From an uncultured Oscillospiraceae bacterium (GTDB lineage: Bacteria > Bacillota > Clostridia > UBA1381), in NCBI GenBank assembly GCA_945876665.1, contig CAMCPC010000018.1, positions 1-11,350 of the forward strand: 11,350 nucleotides of DNA, written 5' to 3'. Below the pieces are notes generated by a model. It was given only the letters and a program-made list of their open reading frames with translations. It did no database searches and was not told where the DNA came from. Position 1 is the first letter of the stretch. Each line of letters begins with the position of its first letter. This document shows, in pieces, positions 6,191 through 11,350 of the stretch. Made by a program: the position numbers and the translations under genes.

Positions 6191-7162
6191 CAGTTTCTGA
6201 ATCCTTATATCCTCACCGTAGAATTTATACAGCATAAAATACTCATACAATCTTGAAGTAAAACGCATACTGTACATTTTTGTTATTTCGTTTATCTGCA
6301 GGTTTGTATTTATAATAATCTTCTTATTTTTTGCTATTCTCTCATTTACAATATCAAACAAAAATGAAATATTATTTTTATTGAACGGCTCTGTTCCAAG
6401 GTCATCTATAATCAGCAAATCAGCATTATAAATATTGTCTATAACAGACCTGTCCGTATTTCTGCCGAATTTGTAATCTTCATATATTGTAAACAGCTTT
6501 GTTGCTCTAACATAAACAACCGTTTTGCCTCTGTCCATAATATCCTTTGCAATAGCGCTCGAAAGGAATGTCTTTCCCAGACCTGTCGTACCGTAAAATA
6601 CAAGTCCCTTTGTTTCATTTTCAAAATTTTCACAGAATCTTTTACAGTTATTATATATTTTCGTCATATTTTCATAGGGCGAAATTCCGTTTTCATATGG
6701 CTGTCTTGAATAGTAATCAATGGAAAACGTATCAAAATTCTGCGTCTTTATTATCTCCGCCATATTTGACATTGAATATGCCTCGTTTATCAGCTTTTGC
6801 TTAAAGCACTGACACTTCTTGCCGTTATCGTCATAGCCTGTATCATGGCAGTTTTCGCATACATATTTATATTTATCATAATCGTCAGAAATATTATTTT
6901 CCTGCATTATTTTTTTCTTTTCCGCGTTCAGCCTTTCCAAATTTTCTTTGAAATCAGCATTAAACTCGTCCTTTTTTTCGGGATTTTTCAGAATGTTATT
7001 CGTGTTGTCAAGTCCGCGTCTGAAAATTTCCTTATCTATTTCCCCTATTCTCGGAAAGTTTTTATTAACCTCTTCAATGCGCCTTTTTCTGTCATTTGCC
7101 GCATTCATACGAAGCTCCTCATATTCGTCCATGATTTTGTTTATTACTCTTTCTTCAGCCAT
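6173..7162 (-). CDS. DnaC/DnaI-like AAA+ ATPase, probable replicative helicase loader
   Basis: 329 residues. The ATG at 7162 is chosen because GGAGGTG lies 6 nt upstream; the in-frame GTG at 7171 overlaps that SD. Residues about 20-95 are charged and helical, possibly coiled coil. Next is a zinc-finger-like set, VCENCHDTGY...KKCQC (Cys102, 105, 117, 119), common in the clostridial DnaC/DnaI family. The AAA+ core has Walker A GTTGLGKT (191-198), Walker B LLIIDDLG (249-256), a sensor-1-like IINTN (283-287) and RFTSRL (300-305) as candidate arginine finger region. Such proteins load the hexameric helicase at oriC. Transposon-encoded IstB proteins share the core, but no transposase or inverted repeats are nearby, and it sits downstream of dnaA and dnaN, favouring a chromosomal loader. 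It overlaps the upstream gene by 8 nt and is probably translationally coupled. Last gene of the operon. Confidence 0.88.
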   Translation of the reverse strand: MAEERVINKIMDEYEELRMNAANDRKRRIEEVNKNFPRIGEIDKEIFRRGLDNTNNILKNPEKKDEFNADFKENLERLNAEKKKIMQENNISDDYDKYKYVCENCHDTGYDDNGKKCQCFKQKLINEAYSMSNMAEIIKTQNFDTFSIDYYSRQPYENGISPYENMTKIYNNCKRFCENFENETKGLVFYGTTGLGKTFLSSAIAKDIMDRGKTVVYVRATKLFTIYEDYKFGRNTDRSVIDNIYNADLLIIDDLGTEPFNKNNISFLFDIVNERIAKNKKIIINTNLQINEITKMYSMRFTSRLYEYFMLYKFYGEDIRIQKLKNGGN

Positions 7163-8606
7163 TATTTTCACCTCCGATTATTTCAAGAATTTCGTCTTTC
7201 TTTTGCAAAATTTCATCAAAACGATTTATATATTCAAGCGGGTCTTTGAAATTGAAAATTCTTTCAATCCTGTCACCCATCACAAGCTTTGTACTTCCTC
7301 CTCCTCCAAGGGCAATTATGGTTTGCTTTTCCTCCATAATATTTATGTTATATGTGCTCATATATCCGTCCTTGGCATAGCCTACATTTTCAAGATTGCC
7401 GGAAATATTTTTCTGACGATACATGTAGTAAGGCTTTCTGCCCGTCTGCGCCATACGTTTTTGAGTATAGGAAAGCATTTCATTCATGTCCTTTGACTTT
7501 GCCAGTTCCGTATCGGTAAACCGAAGTGACGCGGCTCTCTTTACCGCCATAGAATGAACAGTTATGTTTTCAGGATCAAGATTTATCACTTCATCAATAC
7601 TATATTTAAACATATCAACAGTTTCATCGGGAAGTCCCGCAATCAAATCCATATTTATGTTGTCAAAACCTATTCTTCTTGCCATATTAAAGCAGTTTTT
7701 TACCATATCGGGAGTGTGCTTTCTTCCTACCTTAACAAGTGTTTCATTATTCATGGTCTGCGGATTTATACTTATCCTGTTTACTCCTCCCTTTTTTGCC
7801 TCAAGCAGCTTTGCTTCCGTAATAGTGTCCGGTCTGCCCGCCTCAAGGGTAAATTCCTTTATTTTACTGAAATCAAAATTTTCCTTTAATCTGTCAAAAA
7901 TACTTTTCAAATGATGCGGTTCAAGAGTTGTCGGCGTTCCGCCGCCGATATATATATTTTCAACGTAAGCGCCCATTTTTTCTATAATTTCCGCTGTTTT
8001 ATCAATTTCAAGCAGCAGCTTTTCTACAAAGCCGTTCATATATTTTCCACTTACCCTTATATCGGTTGAAACAAATGAACAATAAAGACAGCGCGTAGGA
8101 CAAAACGGAATACCAATATATATACTCACGCTGTTTTCGCCTATTTCATCAAGAAGCGCCTTTTCATTTTCAGCGACAGTTTTAGCAAGCTCTATCTTTT
8201 CATCGGAAACCTCATAAACTTCCTTTAAAATCCTCACAACCTCGCTGTCGCTGTAACCCTCCTCCATAAGAGAGCGAACATTTTTAGCGGGACGTATGCC
8301 GCACATCACACCCCATGGAATATTTATATCCTTTATCTTTTTTGCCGCATGACAAAACGACTTCGTACATGAAGCCGTAAATACCTTTTTTATAAGCTGC
8401 TGAGTTTTATTTTCCGTATCAAAACTATAGTAGTAGTCATCAAAATATGTATCATTACCGTATATTATTTCTGTGTATACATTTATAGTTTTATCCTTAT
8501 ATTCAAAATTTGAAAATACGCAGATGTCCTCCTCCGCGCTGAAAAAAAGCCCGTAAAAAAGCTTCATTTCGTAATCACATTCGTAACCGTTCTGAATAAT
8601 AAGCAT
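7155..8606 (-). CDS. hemZ: HemZ-type radical SAM protein (coproporphyrinogen III dehydrogenase family)
   Basis: Oxygen-independent coproporphyrinogen oxidase-like enzyme acting in tetrapyrrole synthesis. 483 residues, usual for HemZ. Residues 1 to about 95 are the HemZ-specific N-terminal extension. PWGVMCGIRPAK (97-108) is a typical HemZ motif. The radical SAM core starts at IGIPFCPTRCLYCSF (164-178) with the [4Fe-4S] cysteines Cys169, Cys173 and Cys176 (CX3CX2C), then GGGTPT (221-226) for SAM binding, EAGRPDTI and RISINPQTM. The C-terminal part has KPYYMYRQKNISGNLENVGY, also characteristic of HemZ. The fourth cysteine found in E. coli HemN (CX3CX2CXC) is Phe here, as expected in this family. 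AAAGGG sits 7 nt before the ATG, inside the end of the upstream gene. True coproporphyrinogen activity is not proven for all HemZ proteins, and no other heme genes are nearby. Confidence 0.92.
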   Translation of the reverse strand: MLIIQNGYECDYEMKLFYGLFFSAEEDICVFSNFEYKDKTINVYTEIIYGNDTYFDDYYYSFDTENKTQQLIKKVFTASCTKSFCHAAKKIKDINIPWGVMCGIRPAKNVRSLMEEGYSDSEVVRILKEVYEVSDEKIELAKTVAENEKALLDEIGENSVSIYIGIPFCPTRCLYCSFVSTDIRVSGKYMNGFVEKLLLEIDKTAEIIEKMGAYVENIYIGGGTPTTLEPHHLKSIFDRLKENFDFSKIKEFTLEAGRPDTITEAKLLEAKKGGVNRISINPQTMNNETLVKVGRKHTPDMVKNCFNMARRIGFDNINMDLIAGLPDETVDMFKYSIDEVINLDPENITVHSMAVKRAASLRFTDTELAKSKDMNEMLSYTQKRMAQTGRKPYYMYRQKNISGNLENVGYAKDGYMSTYNINIMEEKQTIIALGGGGSTKLVMGDRIERIFNFKDPLEYINRFDEILQKKDEILEIIGGENNG

Positions 8607-8609
8607 AGT

Positions 8610-9239
8610 TTAGCCCTTTATAAATATATTGAATTTTTTCTCATACCCAATAGATGTCTGTTCTCCGTGTCCGGGGAAAACCTCAATTTCATCATCAAGT
8701 GTGTATAATTTATTCTTTACAGAATTGACAAGCTCATCAAGATTGCCTGTGGGCAAATCATGTCTGCCGACACTTCTTAAAAACAACGTATCACCGACAA
8801 ACAGCTTTTCATTATTAAAAAGATAGCATGCGCCGCAGTTTGTGTGTCCCGGCGTATAGATACATTTTACATGAAGTCCGTCAAGGTCAAATTCCTCGTT
8901 ATCCTGTAAAATTATATCGCTCTTTTTTGCAGACAGGGCATAGCCAAGACCTGAAACGGAATGATTAATATCAGGATCGCCTATATTAATGCTGCCGTAT
9001 TGGCTGCTTACAAGTAATGCGCCTGTTTTTTCACGCAGCGGCTCAAGGTCTGAAATATGGTCATAGTGACAGTGGGTTATAAAAATATATTTTATATTAA
9101 TACCGTCATCTGCCGCAGCTTTCAAAATTCCGTCACACTTATAGCCGGGGTCTATAACAATACCGTTCTTTGTATTTTCATCATAAACAATATATGTGTT
9201 TTCGTCATTGTAGTAATTGTTAAGCGTTTTAATTTTCAT
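8610..9239 (-). CDS. Metallo-beta-lactamase-fold hydrolase, glyoxalase II-like
   Basis: 209 residues, the size of small single-domain glyoxalase II-like proteins (YcbL/YqgX type). The metal site is complete: THCHYDH (residues 55-61, His56, His58, Asp60, His61), GHT (His132), GD (Asp150) and FPGHG (His191). This predicts a binuclear metal hydrolase in the cytosol. FLRSVGRHDLPTG after Asp150 is typical of the glyoxalase II-like subgroup; substrate-binding C-terminal helices of classical glyoxalase II are missing, so the substrate (thioester or other) is unknown. GAGG lies 7 nt before the ATG. It starts 11 nt after dnaN and ends 3 nt before hemZ, so it is in the middle of the replication-gene operon. 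It is not a beta-lactamase in any predicted sense. Confidence 0.9.
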   Translation of the reverse strand: MKIKTLNNYYNDENTYIVYDENTKNGIVIDPGYKCDGILKAAADDGINIKYIFITHCHYDHISDLEPLREKTGALLVSSQYGSINIGDPDINHSVSGLGYALSAKKSDIILQDNEEFDLDGLHVKCIYTPGHTNCGACYLFNNEKLFVGDTLFLRSVGRHDLPTGNLDELVNSVKNKLYTLDDEIEVFPGHGEQTSIGYEKKFNIFIKG

Positions 9240-9250
9240 ATTTAAACCTC

Positions 9251-10384
9251 TTAATTATACAATCTTACGGGTAATATCATATAAACATAAGAATCGTCAC
9301 CGTTTACACTTCTTATAAAGCAGCCGCTTGTTGGCGCGGAAAATTCCAATTTAACCTTATCCTCGTCACAGGCTGACAGAGCATCAAGTAAAAATCTGCA
9401 GTTAAATCCAATAAGAAGCTCGCCGCCCTCAAGCTCAACAGGTACAGTATCATTAACCTGTCCCTTATTTGTTATACATGACACATCAATCTTATTATAC
9501 GCAATATTAAAGCGCACCGGAATTTTATTTTCCGACTTTGCCGAAATATCATCATTAATAAGGAGCAGTGCTCTTTCAAGGCTGTCAACAATATATCTTT
9601 TTTCAGCCACAACGTTCAAAGAATTAACAGCAGATATAATAGCTTCATATCTCAAAAATTCACCGTCAAGAAGTCTTGAATAAACCTGATAATGTCCGAA
9701 ATCCATAAGTACTGTTCTGTCAGATACAATAATATCAACATTATCATCTTCATCCTTAAGAACCTTAAGAAGTTCTCTTAGTGTCATTCCCGGAACAACG
9801 AATTTATTATTTTCAACGCTTTCCTTAATTTCCTCTTTAACTACAGCAAGTCTGTGACCGTCAGAGGCAACCACATTAAGATAATTATTTTTTATCTCAA
9901 ACAGCGCGCCCGTAAGAACAGGCTTTTTACCCTCGTTCTGAGCAACAAAGGATATAGTTTTTCTTATTAGATTTTTCAGATTTTTCTGAGAAAGTGAAAA
10001 TCTGAAATTTTCATCAAGTACGGGAGCAGATGGAAATTCATCCGGAGCAATACCCTGAATATTAAATTCACTTGAACCGCTCTTTATCTTAGTAATAAAA
10101 TTTGACGGATTTACGCTTATTGTAACATCACCCTCCGGCAGACGTCTTACAATCTCACCGAACATCTTTGAAGCAAGCGCTATAGTTCCGCCCTCTGTAA
10201 CTGTGCATTTGGTATTATATTCAATACATAAATCAATATTGTTACCTGTAAACACAACATTTCCGTCACCGTTTGCATCTATCTTTATACATTCAAGTAT
10301 AGGAAGAGCTGTTTTAGGTGCAATAGCTCTCTGAACAGTGTTAATAATATCGACAAGCTGTGGTTTACTGCAGATTAATTTCAT
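9251..10384 (-). CDS. dnaN: DNA polymerase III beta subunit (sliding clamp)
   Basis: Ring-shaped dimer that tethers DNA polymerase III to DNA and also recruits repair proteins. 377 residues, full length for the three-domain clamp. Recognisable parts are TVQRAIAPKTALPILECIKIDA near the N-terminus, LASKMFGEIVRRLP, IKSGSSEFNIQGIAPDEFP, VLTGALFEIKNNYLNVVASDGHRLAV in the middle domain and the C-terminal MILPVRLYN, which corresponds to the conserved MP(M/V)R(L) end near the partner-binding pocket. GAGGAG (10395-10400) lies 10 nt before the ATG. It is downstream of dnaA in the usual order, and begins an apparent operon continuing into the MBL-fold hydrolase, hemZ and helicase-loader genes. A TTATCAACA site lies 27 nt upstream of the start codon, so DnaA could influence its expression. 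Confidence 0.97.
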   Translation of the reverse strand: MKLICSKPQLVDIINTVQRAIAPKTALPILECIKIDANGDGNVVFTGNNIDLCIEYNTKCTVTEGGTIALASKMFGEIVRRLPEGDVTISVNPSNFITKIKSGSSEFNIQGIAPDEFPSAPVLDENFRFSLSQKNLKNLIRKTISFVAQNEGKKPVLTGALFEIKNNYLNVVASDGHRLAVVKEEIKESVENNKFVVPGMTLRELLKVLKDEDDNVDIIVSDRTVLMDFGHYQVYSRLLDGEFLRYEAIISAVNSLNVVAEKRYIVDSLERALLLINDDISAKSENKIPVRFNIAYNKIDVSCITNKGQVNDTVPVELEGGELLIGFNCRFLLDALSACDEDKVKLEFSAPTSGCFIRSVNGDDSYVYMILPVRLYN

Positions 10385-10410
10385 AACTTATTATCTCCTC
10401 GCGTATAAAT

Positions 10411-10419
10411 TTATCAACA
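10411..10419 (+). promoter_or_regulatory. dnaA box: Candidate DnaA box TTATCAACA
   Basis: TTATCAACA differs from the classical TTATCCACA at one position (C6 to A). It lies in the dnaN leader region, 27 nt from the start codon. The same variant recurs twice more in this gap. Confidence 0.55.
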
Positions 10420-10441
10420 TCATTGATCTGATGATTTATAC

Positions 10442-10483
10442 TATATATTTATATATATAATATATTATATTTTAATAATAATA
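10442..10483. other. Pure A/T run, candidate DNA unwinding element
   Basis: Forty-two consecutive A or T bases, mostly alternating TA steps, bounded by C10441 and G10484. Such easily melted tracts next to DnaA sites are typical of origin unwinding elements. Position between dnaA and dnaN supports this reading, which remains inferred. Confidence 0.55.
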
Positions 10484-10490
10484 GTAATAA
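10473..10490 (+). other. DnaA-trio-like triplet series
   Basis: Six consecutive triplets, TAA TAA TAA TAG TAA TAA, fit the DnaA-trio pattern (3'-[G/A]A[T/A]-5' read on the same strand). They are followed after GGAA by CGTGGATTG (10495-10503), which shares the GTGGAT core of an inverted DnaA box. The order triplets, short G-containing spacer, box is the one described for bacterial unwinding systems. Confidence 0.45.
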
Positions 10491-10568
10491 GGAACGTGGA
10501 TTGATGGAAAAGTAGTTTAAATCAAGTAAATATGCCAAAATTTATTAACCCTTTCATGCGGGATTTAG

Positions 10569-10577
10569 TGTTGATAA
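10569..10577 (-). promoter_or_regulatory. dnaA box: Candidate DnaA box TTATCAACA (inverted)
   Basis: TGTTGATAA on the plus strand is the exact complement of TTATCAACA. It forms an inverted pair with the next site: GTTGATAA (10570-10577), a 7-nt A/T spacer, TTATCAAC (10585-10592). Confidence 0.55.
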
Positions 10578-10584
10578 TTTAATT

Positions 10585-10593
10585 TTATCAACC
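10585..10593 (+). promoter_or_regulatory. dnaA box: Candidate DnaA box TTATCAACC
   Basis: Shares eight of nine bases with the TTATCAACA sites, differing only at the last base. Head-to-head with the site at 10569-10577; together they could also form an 8-bp stem, but the lack of GC pairs and of a T-tract argues against a dnaA terminator. Confidence 0.5.
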
Positions 10594-10654
10594 ATATATA
10601 AATTACATAAATTTACATATTTTTTTATTCACGCACATTTCCACCATTTATCCC

Positions 10655-11350
10655 CTACATTGACTCTAAATCCCTTGTTATATATGTGACATCGGAATTA
10701 AGAGTTTCGTTTGTATTGATTTCTGATTCAATCTTTTCTATATTATGCTTTACCGTTGTTCGGTCCTTTGAAAATTCCTTTGAAATAATTGTATCGTTCA
10801 TGCCCAGAAGCTTACGGCACAGATACATTGCCACCTGACGCGGAACGGCAATTTCCTTTGTTTTGATTTTGCCTGTTATGTCATTTTCGGAAATGTTATA
10901 GTATACAGAAACCTTTTGTATAATTGTTTTAGGACTGATTTTTGAAGAATCATCACTTGAAATAACAGTTTCAAGCGTATTCTTTACAAAGTCCATTGTT
11001 ATATCACATTGTTTTATTTCCGACATTGATATTACGTTAAGAAGCGCGCCCTCAAGCTCACGTATGCTTGAACGTATATGGTCAGCGATATATCCGAGAA
11101 TATCCTCATTAATATTTGTATGATGTTCAAGTGCCTTGTTCTGGAGTATGGCTATTCTTGTTTCATAATTAGGAAGAGATATATCTATTGTGAAGCCTTG
11201 TCCGAAGCGTGTTATCATTCTTGTGGTAAGAGTTTTAAGCTCGCCGGGACGTCTGTCGCTTGTAAGCACAATCTGCTTGCCGAGTGAAAAAAGCTCGTTG
11301 AAGGTATGGAAAAATTCCTCCTGCACAGCCTCCTTATGCTCAAGAAACTG
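10655..11350 (-). CDS. dnaA: Chromosomal replication initiator DnaA, C-terminal part (5' end outside window), divergent DNA-binding signature
   Basis: AAA+ initiator that binds DnaA boxes and opens oriC. The frame is open to base 11350, leaving 231 residues; the N-terminal domains and Walker A/B lie outside. An internal GTG at 11326 is not the start, because QFLEHKEA before it continues the family sequence. Visible parts: QEEFFHTFNELF, sensor 1 IVLTSDRRPGEL, ITRFGQGF with the box VII arginine, ETRIAIL and sensor 2 SSIRELEGALL. Domain IV follows: VPRQVAMYLCRKLLGMNDTIISKEF, then SKDRTTVKHNIEKI. In almost all DnaA proteins the signature reads FGGRDHTTVxHA. Here it is one residue shorter, the histidine equivalent to E. 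coli His434 is Arg, and the position of E. coli Arg399 is Lys (bases 10862-10864). Both contact box bases in E. coli. Synteny with dnaN makes this the true initiator, not a paralogue. Confidence 0.96.
   Translation of the reverse strand, partial: QFLEHKEAVQEEFFHTFNELFSLGKQIVLTSDRRPGELKTLTTRMITRFGQGFTIDISLPNYETRIAILQNKALEHHTNINEDILGYIADHIRSSIRELEGALLNVISMSEIKQCDITMDFVKNTLETVISSDDSSKISPKTIIQKVSVYYNISENDITGKIKTKEIAVPRQVAMYLCRKLLGMNDTIISKEFSKDRTTVKHNIEKIESEINTNETLNSDVTYITRDLESM

Larger units (their letters stand above)
10385..10654. other. dnaA-dnaN intergenic region, candidate oriC element
   Basis: 270 nt without a gene. It holds three TTATCAAC-type sites, a 42-nt uninterrupted A/T run (10442-10483), a series of TAA/TAG triplets and, facing dnaN, its SD site. 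In many Firmicutes part of oriC, including the unwinding element, lies between dnaA and dnaN; here that role is inferred from these sites. No clear terminator after dnaA is visible, so dnaN may be reached by readthrough. A TATAAT on the minus strand (10464-10469) with a weak TTCCTT 16 nt upstream is a possible dnaN promoter. Confidence 0.65.

Noticed and set aside
6173..7162. Reading the DnaC-like ATPase as an IstB transposition helper from an insertion sequence.
   Set aside because: No transposase gene, terminal inverted repeats or target duplication is visible, and it overlaps hemZ in an operon that starts at dnaN.
7163..7171. GTG start for the helicase loader at 7171.
   Set aside because: The GTG overlaps the GGAGGTG SD that serves the ATG at 7162.
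6797..7496. Plus-strand frames rich in Phe, Ile and Leu that look like membrane proteins.
   Set aside because: They are opposite-strand shadows of AT-rich coding sequence in the helicase-loader and hemZ genes, whose motifs are unambiguous.
8610..9239. Beta-lactamase resistance role for the MBL-fold protein, linked to the BlaI-type regulator.
   Set aside because: No signal peptide; the GRHDLPTG region and size fit glyoxalase II-like enzymes; the two genes are over 7 kb apart on opposite strands.

Overview
The window reads as chromosomal DNA from an anaerobic, low-GC Firmicute of the Clostridia type. This is inferred from the AT-rich sequence, the purine-rich Shine-Dalgarno (SD) sites, a DnaC/DnaI-type helicase loader, the HemZ-type radical SAM protein, a copper-amine-oxidase-like stalk protein and a beta-type DAHP synthase with an N-terminal ferredoxin-like domain. 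There is no phage, transposon, CRISPR or tRNA signal. Twelve features (ten complete genes and two cut by the window edges) are mostly housekeeping.

Left part, 1-4242. The 3' part of an RsmF-type rRNA cytosine methyltransferase gene is followed by a small BlaI/MecI-type repressor. These converge on a secreted stalk-domain protein (minus strand) across one shared hairpin terminator. Divergent from the stalk gene is a small lipoprotein made largely of 11-residue repeats; a long imperfect palindrome lies between the two. The lipoprotein gene ends at its own terminator. A single-gene unit follows, with a near-consensus promoter and a cytosolic beta-propeller protein resembling oligogalacturonate lyases.

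Middle, 4243-6190. A two-gene aromatic amino acid operon, DAHP synthase then prephenate dehydratase, sits behind an extended -10 promoter. These are the entry enzyme of the shikimate pathway and a phenylalanine-branch enzyme, and both carry regulatory domains. The operon ends in a hairpin that also terminates the convergent operon.

Right part, 6173-11350, all minus strand: dnaA (5' end outside the window), a 270-bp AT-rich intergenic region, dnaN, a metallo-beta-lactamase-fold hydrolase, hemZ and a DnaC/DnaI-like helicase loader. From dnaN on, the genes are separated by 11 nt, 3 nt and an 8-nt overlap, which suggests one transcript. The usual dnaN-recF-gyrB order is absent here.

The most interesting observation is at the replication initiation locus. 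Domain IV of this DnaA departs from the family at positions that read the DnaA box: the GGRDHTTV signature is shortened to SKDRTTV, and the usual minor-groove arginine is lysine. The dnaA-dnaN gap has two exact copies and one near copy of TTATCAACA, not the classical TTATCCACA, plus a 42-nt pure A/T run ending in a DnaA-trio-like series of TAA/TAG triplets. Together these suggest an oriC with a shifted initiator code. This is inference and needs comparative and binding data.
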